A stretch of 16,543 nucleotides of DNA from JBGOUJ01 sp041477005 (GTDB taxonomy: Bacteria; Acidobacteriota; Terriglobia; Bryobacterales; JACQDG01): assembly GCA_041477005.1 (NCBI GenBank), contig JBGOUJ010000096.1:1-16543 (forward strand), written 5' to 3'. A program made the position numbers and the translations under genes. This document shows positions 1 to 6,059 of the stretch, one piece after another. Under the pieces are notes generated by a model that saw only the letters and a program-made list of their open reading frames with translations, ran no database searches and was not told the origin of the DNA. Every line of letters begins with the position of its first letter. The first letter of the stretch is position 1.

Positions 1-256
1 CCTGTAACGTCAATGCGAGGGTCAGGAGAACACCAGGCCGTACGGAACCATCTGTCGGGTCCACCCGGATGTCCGAGCGGTTGAGCATCTCATCGACCCA
101 ATAGGGGCCTTCTGTCTGCGCTCCAGCAAGGGCAACACAGGAGATCGCCGCGTCCGCATTTTCTTCGTTGAACCGTCCCGTGAGCGCCGCACCGCCGGCC
201 CCGCCAAGGAGGGCCAGCGCTCGACGCCTATTTAGCATCAGAATCTTAGGCTTCAT
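1..256 (-). CDS. Intradiol ring-cleavage dioxygenase-like protein, 5' part only (runs off left edge)
   Basis: The minus-strand frame is open from the window edge to an ATG at 256, with a second in-frame ATG at 238. The predicted start is MKPKILMLNRRRALALLGG, which looks like a Tat signal: a twin-arginine run followed by a short hydrophobic Ala/Gly-rich stretch. It is followed by a Cys, then QTEGPYWVDE, LNRSDIRVDPTDGS and a hydrophobic beta-strand. The TEGPY/W-x-D-E...RSDIR pattern is typical of the N-terminal core of protocatechuate dioxygenase-like (intradiol, non-haem Fe(III)) proteins that are exported in Acidobacteria. The iron-binding Tyr/His residues lie beyond the edge, so catalytic competence cannot be judged. 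Neither ATG has a clear Shine-Dalgarno sequence, so the start is uncertain. It is divergent from the Spy-like gene at 405. The family call rests on recognised motifs, not on a search. Confidence 0.7.
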   Translation of the reverse strand, partial: MKPKILMLNRRRALALLGGAGGAALTGRFNEENADAAISCVALAGAQTEGPYWVDEMLNRSDIRVDPTDGSVRPGVLLTLALTLQ

Positions 257-301
257 AGTTCTGTAAGACTGGTTTTAACATAAAACAGGTTCCACAAGAA
301 T

Positions 302-344
302 ATGCCGAGCGAGTGTAAAGAAATCTTTACCGAATCACCGGCAT
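302..344. promoter_or_regulatory. 43-bp nested dyad in the divergent intergenic region
   Basis: An inner inverted repeat GTAAAGA-AA-TCTTTAC (315-330) is nested almost symmetrically inside an outer pair, ATGCCG (302-307) and CGGCAT (339-344), with 7- and 8-nt spacers. The dyad lies between the divergent dioxygenase-like gene (start 256 or 238) and the Spy-like gene (start 405). An operator for a dimeric regulator is the simplest reading. A cruciform or a mere folding coincidence is also possible. The A/T-rich core stands out in this GC-rich DNA. The rest of the spacer (257-404) holds a Shine-Dalgarno-like AGGAGG at 386-391 and nothing else I recognise. Confidence 0.4.
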
Positions 345-404
345 CTGGAGAGCAACTGCGGCCTCAAGAAACGCGTTTATACCTGAGGAGGTTGAACACA
401 CTCA

Positions 405-707
405 ATGACAAGACGTTTCTTAGCAGTTGCCCTGGTAATCGCCGCGGCTCTTCCCCTTGCGGCGCAAGGCCCGCGAGGGTTCGGCGGCGGGCCTCGGGGG
501 GTGGATTTCCTCGCCGGCTACCTTGGGCTTTCGGATGCGCAGAAAACGCAGGCGCAAACCATCTTCGACGCGGCCAACACCGCGAAGCAGACGGCGCTCG
601 GCCAGCGTACAAGCGCTCAGAACGCTCTGACAGCAGCCGCGAAGGCAGGCCAAACCGATGCACAACTGGATACCCTGGCCGCCGCAGTTGGCGTTATTGA
701 TGGCTAG
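405..707 (+). pseudogene. Spy/CpxP-like small periplasmic protein, N-terminal fragment (interrupted gene)
   Basis: This is a 100-codon frame with ATG at 405, preceded by AGGAGG at 386-391 (a rather long 13-nt spacing). The product has a signal peptide (MTRRFLAVALVIAAALPLAA, residues 1-20), then a Gly/Pro/Arg-rich QGPRGFGGGPRG. A helical Ala/Gln/Thr-rich segment follows, containing GLSDAQKTQAQTIFDAANTA, which resembles the LTxxQ-type helices of Spy/CpxP/ZraP-like periplasmic chaperones and metal-responsive accessory proteins. The frame ends at a TAG (705-707) that lies in the end of an inserted element. The expected last helix, with FYALLTADQKTKYDQL, is found in a compatible frame at 886-1006. 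Together the pieces give about 140 residues, a usual length for this family. The short product might still be made, but without its last helix. Confidence 0.7.
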
Positions 708-885
708 CGGGAGTTTACTGAGAGGGAACCTCGCGGCGCAATCGTCCCATTGATTCTGAAGGACTTGTGCCTGAGCAATCCGTCTTACCCATCCGGAATA
801 GGGTAAGACGCTCTTTGGACCGCAACTCGCTTTGAAACAATCCGTTACGATTATGTTTTGGCATTTGGCAGTAAACTCCCGCTAG
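704..885. mobile_element. MITE-like element with 17-bp terminal inverted repeats, inserted in the Spy-like gene
   Basis: Perfect 17-bp inverted repeats bound the region: CTAGCGGGAGTTTACTG at 704-720 and its complement at 869-885. At the centre is a perfect 10-bp stem (781-790 with 801-810, CGTCTTACCC/GGGTAAGACG) with a 10-nt loop. The centre of that stem is within 1 nt of the centre of the whole element. No transposase or sizeable ORF is inside, so this is a non-autonomous element. The outermost CTAG is palindromic. It could be a 4-bp target duplication (element 708-881, 174 bp) or contain a TA duplication (element 707-882, 176 bp). In either case removing 178 bp restores the reading frame of the surrounding gene but leaves one in-frame TAG at the junction. 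The parent family was not identified. Confidence 0.72.
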
Positions 886-1006
886 TTGGCGGGAATTGAC
901 GCCAAAGCCTTGGCGAAATTCTACGCCTTGTTGACGGCGGACCAGAAGACGAAGTACGACCAGCTTGGGAACCGCCCTGGCCCCGGCCCCGGCTTCGGTC
1001 ATCCGT
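886..1006 (+). pseudogene. C-terminal remnant of the Spy/CpxP-like gene
   Basis: Immediately after the right terminal repeat the sequence reads LAGIDAKALAKFYALLTADQ, then KTKYDQLGNRPGPGPGFGHP, and a TAA stop at 1004-1006. The FYALLT-x-x-Q-x-x-KYDQ pattern is the characteristic last helix of Spy/LTxxQ-like proteins. The frame is the one obtained by joining it to the N-terminal fragment after removing 178 bp. It has no start codon or ribosome binding site of its own and is not expected to be translated alone. In relatives I would expect Gln at the junction codon (GQL), so the in-frame TAG there could be a one-base change from CAG. That last point is inference. Confidence 0.65.
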
Positions 1007-1186
1007 AAGCACCGGCGGCTGAGCCATCGTGATGCCCGTGAAAGACGCCGCTTGCCGAAATTGCGGGCATCGCGAATCGCCGACTGGGAACTTCTCTGCG
1101 TCTTCGCGCCTCTGCGGTTGAGGCAAGCTGGTAGGCCGGAATTCACCGCAGCGGCGCGGAGGCGCGGTGATCCCCCGTCCGCCGGA
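1007..1186. other. Intergenic region between convergent genes, mostly occupied by a hairpin
   Basis: These 180 nt lie between the end of the broken Spy-like gene and the end of the response regulator. The clearest structure is an inverted repeat at 1106-1121 (GCGCCTCTGCGGTTGA) with 1143-1157 (TCACCGCAGCGGCGC): one mismatch and one bulged base, 21-nt loop. It sits where a bidirectional terminator would be expected, but there is no U-tract on either side. The CTCTGCGTCTTCGCGCCTCTGCGG stretch resembles dispersed intergenic repeats with a CTTTGCGTCTTTGCGCC-like pattern seen in many bacteria, so it may be a repeat copy. No gene was found here. Confidence 0.45.
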
Positions 1187-1873
1187 TCACGGGGAAAAGC
1201 GGTAGCCCACGCCGCGCACCGTGTGAATGTGCTTCGGGTTTTGGGGGTTGTCCTCGAGCTTCTGGCGCAGCCAGGCGACGTGCACGTCGATCGTTCGTGA
1301 CGAGACGCCGGTTTGATACTCCCACACGCTCTCGAGAATTTCGTCCCGGGAGACGACCTTGCCGCGGTGATCGATCAGGTAGCGGAGAAGCTGGATCTCT
1401 TTGCTGGCCAGAGTAACCGCCGAGCCGTTTTTCCGCACGCTCCCGCTTTCGAAATCGGCCTCGACGTTGCCAAACTCGAAGCGCAGGACCGGGGGCAACT
1501 TCTCTTTTTTTACACGGCGTAACAGAGCTTCGACCCTGGCCAGCAGCTCCGCGGGGTCGAAGGGCTTCGTCAGGTAATCGTCCGCTCCCAGCTTGAGCCC
1601 GACAACACGATCGACCACCTGCGTCTTCGCCGTCAGCATCAGAACGGCGACATCCCGTCCGTGCTGCCGCAGCTCCCGGCAAACCTCGAAGCCGTTCTTC
1701 CCGGGCAGCATCACATCCAGGATGATCAGATCGAAGTCCTCACCCATCGCTCGGGACAGGCCGGTCGCTCCGTCCTTAGCCGCTTCGACCTGGTAGCCCC
1801 CGGCATCCAGGAGGTCAGACATAGTGAGGACCAGTCCGGGCTCATCCTCGACTAAGAGAATGCGCGAACTCAT
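1187..1873 (-). CDS. OmpR/PhoB-type response regulator
   Basis: This 228-aa protein has an N-terminal receiver domain (about 1-118) with the acidic pair D10/E11, phospho-acceptor D53 in LIILDVMLPG, T81 and K103 (TKPF). A C-terminal winged-helix DNA-binding domain (about 130-228) carries LASKEIQLLRYL, GKVVSRDEILESVW, SRTIDVHVAWLRQKL and the terminal HTVRGVGYRF motif. It would be activated by phosphotransfer from the kinase encoded just upstream, whose 3' end it overlaps by 32 nt. The start is supported by AAGGAG at 1881-1886, 7 nt before the ATG and inside the kinase gene. All key residues are present. The target genes are unknown. Neighbouring candidates are the Spy-like gene and the genes downstream of the dyads described elsewhere. 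Confidence 0.96.
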   Translation of the reverse strand: MSSRILLVEDEPGLVLTMSDLLDAGGYQVEAAKDGATGLSRAMGEDFDLIILDVMLPGKNGFEVCRELRQHGRDVAVLMLTAKTQVVDRVVGLKLGADDYLTKPFDPAELLARVEALLRRVKKEKLPPVLRFEFGNVEADFESGSVRKNGSAVTLASKEIQLLRYLIDHRGKVVSRDEILESVWEYQTGVSSRTIDVHVAWLRQKLEDNPQNPKHIHTVRGVGYRFSP

Positions 1874-3644
1874 CCTGCTGCTCCTTAGGCGCCGCCGGAA
1901 TCCGGATCACGAACTCTGTTCCTTGCATCGGCTCGCTTTGGACGCTGACCGTTCCGCCGTGCGCCTCGATGATCCGCTTCACGAGGTTCAGGCCGAGACC
2001 CGTACCGTGGATCTGATCCTGCACCGCGCGCCGGCCGCGAAAGAACGGATCGAAAATGTGCTCCTGCTCGTCGACCGGGATTCCAGGCCCGCGATCCGCC
2101 ACTCGAATCTCGACCACCGCTTGTTCCTTGTCGCGGGTTTTCGACGCAAAGACGCCGATCCAGTTGCTCCCTTCCGATCCATACTTCGCCGCGTTGCTGA
2201 GGAGGTTCTGAAGAGCGTGCTTGAGCGCCACAGGATCGCCAAGAATTAGGGGAAGTCCAGGGTCGACGGTCTTTTCCACAACGCACCGAGACCCCTGGAT
2301 AACGGCCCTACTCGATTCCACGGTTTCTTCGATTACGGTCTCGACGGATACCGGCTCGGGTTCCTGGATGCCGTGGCCCGCCTTCGCGCTGGCAAATCGG
2401 AGAACCTGTTCCACCAATTCCGTGAGCCGCCCGCTTTCCTGCTGAATCAACACTCCATATCGTTCGACCTGGCTGGGGTTGTGGGCCACCTTGCCTCGCA
2501 GGTTGTATGCCGCGGTGTGGATCACGGTCAGCGGCGTCCGCAACTCATGGGAAACTCCGGCGACGAAGTCCATTTGCAACTCAGCGAGCTTCTGCGCTCG
2601 CCGCGTAAAGCGAATCAAGGCCGCCACGCTCGCCACCATCAGCAGCAGGACGCTCGCCGTAACGGCCAAGTTGCGCCACCGGGCCCGGGCCACAACAGCG
2701 TCCAGCGATCCGGCGCGGTGACGCACAAACATCTGCCACCGCCCCAAATCGGGCCCCGGGCCTCTACCGGGACCGGGTGGCCCGGGCGGTCCGGGTCCTC
2801 GATCGCGCACACCTGGCGGTCCCCTACGGCGAAAGATCTGATCGTACTGCGGCTCGAACAGGCTGACCGACGCGTCTGAACTACTCGCAATCCGCTTCGC
2901 CTGATCGGGGTCGGATTGATAGATCACCGCTGGGGGACTCGTTCTAGTGAGGACCTCCACCTGATAATCCGGGCTTCCACCAGCCCAGAGATGGCGCTGT
3001 AGCAGCTCCGGCAGCATGACATCGCGAACATACTGAGGATTTAGATCGAAGATCACCCAAGCGATCTCTCTTCGGCCGAACGGGCCAGGGGGAGTCCCAG
3101 GCGGGGGCATCCCAAAGAGGGGCACTTCGAATACAGATCCCTCGTCTTCAGGGCGCGGACCGGACCGGTCGCGGTTCTGCCACGGCTGCGGCGAGAGCCT
3201 GGATTCCAGCCGGTCCTTGATAGCTCTCCATGTCGCGGGCCACTCCGCCGCTTCGAAGACTCCTCTCTCTGGATCGAAACCCCGCAATAGGAGTGTATTC
3301 TTCTGAGGCGCGGCGATCGCGATGCGACCAAAGATCTGGCCGTGGCGGGTCGTTTTCTTCCACTGCTCGTAGCGCGTTGCCAATTCCCCTTCCGCCGCCT
3401 GGGAGTCCGGCGGCGAGTTGCCGGGCAGGAGCGCCCGGCAGGCAATGGCAATTTCAGAGTTGAAGTCCTGGCTGAGCCGGCTGAGACTCGCCTGCAGGCT
3501 TCCCCGAAGCCGCTCGCGCGCCGCCACACTGACCTCGCCGATCCAGCGGTATTGCAGGGCGCCGAGAACCCCACAAAGAACAAAAAGCGCACCCACAAAT
3601 AGCCACGAAAGGATGGCTCGCCGTTTGTTCTTCTCCATGCTCAT
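1842..3644 (-). CDS. Membrane-bound sensor histidine kinase
   Basis: This 600-aa protein has TM1 at about 11-31, a periplasmic sensing region at about 32-324 and TM2 at about 325-347. The HisKA domain follows directly, with phospho-acceptor H366 in VSHELRTPL, and there is no obvious HAMP domain. The HATPase_c domain (about 465-583) has an N-box with N480 and N484 (LQNLLSNAAKYG), a G1 box with D517 (VADRGPGIP), an F box (FDPFFRG) and a G2 box (GTGLGLNLV). The periplasmic region matches no sensor fold I know. It holds two Pro/Gly-rich stretches, PPPGTPPGPFG (180-190) and a longer Arg/Gly/Pro tract (272-299). GGAG 7 nt upstream supports the start. The gene begins 14 nt after the secreted TIGR03437 protein, so the two are probably co-transcribed. 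It pairs with the overlapping response regulator. The signal is unknown. Confidence 0.95.
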   Translation of the reverse strand: MSMEKNKRRAILSWLFVGALFVLCGVLGALQYRWIGEVSVAARERLRGSLQASLSRLSQDFNSEIAIACRALLPGNSPPDSQAAEGELATRYEQWKKTTRHGQIFGRIAIAAPQKNTLLLRGFDPERGVFEAAEWPATWRAIKDRLESRLSPQPWQNRDRSGPRPEDEGSVFEVPLFGMPPPGTPPGPFGRREIAWVIFDLNPQYVRDVMLPELLQRHLWAGGSPDYQVEVLTRTSPPAVIYQSDPDQAKRIASSSDASVSLFEPQYDQIFRRRGPPGVRDRGPGPPGPPGPGRGPGPDLGRWQMFVRHRAGSLDAVVARARWRNLAVTASVLLLMVASVAALIRFTRRAQKLAELQMDFVAGVSHELRTPLTVIHTAAYNLRGKVAHNPSQVERYGVLIQQESGRLTELVEQVLRFASAKAGHGIQEPEPVSVETVIEETVESSRAVIQGSRCVVEKTVDPGLPLILGDPVALKHALQNLLSNAAKYGSEGSNWIGVFASKTRDKEQAVVEIRVADRGPGIPVDEQEHIFDPFFRGRRAVQDQIHGTGLGLNLVKRIIEAHGGTVSVQSEPMQGTEFVIRIPAAPKEQQDEFAHSLSRG

Positions 3645-3658
3645 GAACCCGCTCCGTC

Positions 3659-5578
3659 TTACTGAGGGGATGGGACGCGCACAGGACGGTTTCCCCAGGG
3701 CTGCATGCGCATCGCCGCCGGCGGACGCTTCGAGATGTTGGACCGCTCGCTCTGCAGCACGGAGGACGTCGAGCCGCCGCCTACGGAAATCAGGGCCTCT
3801 GACGAATAGCCGTCCGGCCCGGAGATCTCGAGGAAATTGTCGCCCGTGGCCACCCCGCTGGGTATTTGAGCGTTAACCTGGTACAGCCCGACGAGTCCGG
3901 GCGCCAAGCCAGAATAGGAGACCAACGCCGTTACTCCGTTGACGTCGGCGCTGATTGTATTGATCGCATTGCTGAGGGTGCTGGAGGACCCAGCCGCGCC
4001 GTCCGCAACGCTGGGGGACACGGCTCCCAGCCCCGTCAAATACACGGAGATGGTCTCACCAACTTGCGCGGGATGCGACGGCGTCACCAGCGAGCCGTCC
4101 GCGTGTTCCGCCGCAGCATAGCTGGTGCCTCCCGGCGGGATGGTGAACACGCCGGGAGTGGTCTTGTTCACGAATGCCGTCACTGTATTCGACGTGGTTT
4201 CGTTGTAGACGACCTGGATCTGGGCCACCGCAGAAGTGATCTCATACGGCACGATCACCGAGATCTGGGTCGAGCTCACGTAGTAAATGGGCGCCGCACG
4301 ATTGTTGATCAACACTTGCACGCCTCCGAGCGTAGTGGGAAACGGAATCGCGGAAGCGACTTGTAGTGTGCTGGGGCCGAGGCCCGTGCCAAAAAGCGTG
4401 ATGAACTCGCCGGGGGACACTCCCGCCGTGAAAGGCGCAAAACTGGCGGAATTCACCACGCCTGTCGGAGCCAGGTACACGCCGGAACCGCTAAAGCTGG
4501 GCGAGTGGATGGCAGCCGAGATGCTCAGGTACGGACCGATCCCGAGGCCGATCCGCACGGCTCCTCCCGAGCCGATCGTATATTGCGTGGATGTGGCCGA
4601 GTCGGTGTATCCTCCGGCGGAAGCTACCGGGTAGGAAGCCTCATAGGTATAGCCGGAGGCGGTGCTTTGGCCGAACTGTATCCGCTCCTGCCCGATGATT
4701 ACGCCGCTGGCGGCGGTGAGCGATCCGTAGAAGGTGTCGAAACCCGTCTGTCCGGTGCTCGCCAGTTGCGAGTTGTCAATCTCCATGCCAGCCTCGTAAT
4801 ACAGGCCCCCTAAGCCGGATCCCGAAGCCCCCGTGCGCACTCCCACAAACATGTCGAAGTCTTGCGGCGAACCCCCAAAGACGAAATTGCCATCCGGCGA
4901 CGAGTAGAGATACGCCTGACCGGCGATGGCGGCCGTCGAGGAGTCCGGGAAGTTAAGGACAAACGCGTTGTTGCTGACCGTGTACTTAAAAGACGATATG
5001 GACTGGTTGATCGGGCTCGAGCCGGTCGTGTACGCGCTGACGCTCGTCGCGCCGATCGTGCCCGCGCCATTCGAATTCATCTGGATCAGGGCATCGTAGG
5101 GGATTTGGGATCCGGGGTATATGTAGGCGAGGGAGTAGGCCCCTTGCAGTGTGGCGGTGGATTGCCCACTTATGGGCGCCGCGATAAAAAGATCGTAGTC
5201 GCCGCTCTCGGTGCTGCTGCCGACAAAGATCCCGTTGGCGCCAACCAGCCCGTAGACGGATCCTCCGATGAGCTGGTTGGAGAGAAACCCATAGCCGCTG
5301 GCCGAGATGGAGTACGTCCCGCTGGTGTTGTAGGCCCCTCCATTGCAGGATGCCTGATTGCAGTGGATCGCCTGGGCGGAGATCGTGTAGGTTCCGTTGC
5401 CGGAAAAGGTGATGCCGCCGTACACCGCGACCTCGTCGGTAGAGCTGAAGATCAATTCACGAAAGTAGTAAGACCCGTTCAGGTTACTGTTACCCGAGCT
5501 ATCCCAGACCTGGGCGGCTGCCGGCCAAACGATAGCAGCCAAGAAAAACAGGAGCGTTCGCGCGAGCCTCATAATCAT
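3659..5578 (-). CDS. Secreted protein with C-terminal TIGR03437-like (Solibacter) domain
   Basis: This 639-aa protein starts at the ATG at 5578, chosen because GGAGG lies 7 nt upstream and it places a signal peptide at the N-terminus (about 1-23, ending in WPAAAQ). An earlier in-frame ATG at 5623 would put 15 unlikely residues before it. Residues about 24-370 form a Ser/Gly/Thr/Tyr-rich, probably beta-rich domain with recurring GTYTIS/GTYSIS and GAYSLA motifs. I do not recognise it. Residues about 373-605 match the Solibacter C-terminal domain: GVVNSASF, PGEFITLFGTGLGP, APIYYVSSTQISVIVPYE, GETISVYLTGLGAVSP and GLVGLYQVNAQIPSG. A basic, Pro-rich tail of about 34 residues follows (KRPPAAM...). 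Its position as the first large gene of an operon with a two-component system suggests a surface role linked to that sensor, which is inference. Confidence 0.88.
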   Translation of the reverse strand: MIMRLARTLLFFLAAIVWPAAAQVWDSSGNSNLNGSYYFRELIFSSTDEVAVYGGITFSGNGTYTISAQAIHCNQASCNGGAYNTSGTYSISASGYGFLSNQLIGGSVYGLVGANGIFVGSSTESGDYDLFIAAPISGQSTATLQGAYSLAYIYPGSQIPYDALIQMNSNGAGTIGATSVSAYTTGSSPINQSISSFKYTVSNNAFVLNFPDSSTAAIAGQAYLYSSPDGNFVFGGSPQDFDMFVGVRTGASGSGLGGLYYEAGMEIDNSQLASTGQTGFDTFYGSLTAASGVIIGQERIQFGQSTASGYTYEASYPVASAGGYTDSATSTQYTIGSGGAVRIGLGIGPYLSISAAIHSPSFSGSGVYLAPTGVVNSASFAPFTAGVSPGEFITLFGTGLGPSTLQVASAIPFPTTLGGVQVLINNRAAPIYYVSSTQISVIVPYEITSAVAQIQVVYNETTSNTVTAFVNKTTPGVFTIPPGGTSYAAAEHADGSLVTPSHPAQVGETISVYLTGLGAVSPSVADGAAGSSSTLSNAINTISADVNGVTALVSYSGLAPGLVGLYQVNAQIPSGVATGDNFLEISGPDGYSSEALISVGGGSTSSVLQSERSNISKRPPAAMRMQPWGNRPVRVPSPQ

Positions 5579-5697
5579 CTGGTCTCCTCCGTCGTCCATT
5601 CGCTGGATTCTTTGGTGTTCCAAACTTTATTCGCGCAGAACGCTGTGACGCACACCAAGGCCGGGAGGGTGAGCTGAAAAACGGTTCTGGCTTTCAT
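5575..5697 (-). CDS. Possible 40-aa secreted or membrane peptide upstream of the TIGR03437 gene
   Basis: The frame begins at an ATG at 5697 and reads MKARTVFQLTLPALVCVTAF, then CANKVWNTKESSEWTTEETR. It has a basic N-terminus, a hydrophobic core with two Cys, and a polar tail, resembling a signal peptide or a small membrane peptide. The stop overlaps the start of the next gene (ATGA, 5575-5578), as in translational coupling, and the next gene's GGAGG lies inside it. Against it: no Shine-Dalgarno sequence is visible before the ATG, and the frame is short enough to occur by chance. I do not recognise a family. Confidence 0.3.
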   Translation of the reverse strand: MKARTVFQLTLPALVCVTAFCANKVWNTKESSEWTTEETR

Positions 5698-6059
5698 ATA
5701 CAGACTGAGACGGCAGTCGGAGCCCAACCGTTGCATCGACGCCGGGTCCGCCCTTAGGCGGCGTCCCTTTGATTGCTCGCCAGCGCCCCTCAATGTCACA
5801 GAGACGGGATGCCGACTGCTTCGCCGAGTGGCTTTGGCGATCTCCGGAAGGGACTCAAAGTTGGGCATTCGCTGCTTCCCGGACCAAGCGCCCTCTCTTT
5901 ACAGTAAGCGGATCGAAACTCCAAGCGCCACAAAGTGTCGGTAAAGAATATGTTAAGAACGTTAAGCTTTTAGGTCCAAGGGAACCCGCCACGGATCGCC
6001 GGCGCCCTTACAGTTACAATGGAGGCGGGGAGCCGCTCGACCGCTCTGCAACTGACGTG
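5698..6059. promoter_or_regulatory. Divergent intergenic region with candidate regulatory motifs
   Basis: The region separates the minus-strand two-component operon from the plus-strand receptor genes. It contains a stem-loop candidate at 5738-5765 (GACGCCG with CGGCGTC, or alternatively CCGCC-CTTA-GGCGG). It also has the heptamers TCTTTAC (5896-5902) and GTAAAGA (5941-5947), the half-sites of the dyad at 315-330. An A/T-rich block at 5941-5975 holds a direct repeat of GTTAAG at 5952 and 5961. The string GTTAAGAACGT (5952-5962) recurs at 11859-11869 before the protease gene. TACAAT at 6015-6020 could be a -10 box but has no convincing -35. No gene is supported here on the plus strand. Confidence 0.4.

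Noticed and set aside
22..207. 61-codon minus-strand frame at the left end
   Set aside because: It is out of frame with the dioxygenase-like reading, which shows the signal peptide and conserved motifs and continues to the window edge.
302..700. 132-codon plus-strand frame overlapping the Spy-like gene
   Set aside because: Its composition is Arg/Ser-rich and shadow-like. The frame starting at 405 has a signal peptide and family-like motifs.
5769..6059. In-frame upstream extension of the receptor gene to an ATG at 5769
   Set aside because: The translated stretch is Arg-rich and unlike a protein N-terminus. A signal peptide begins only after about 6060, and the stretch contains the probable promoter.
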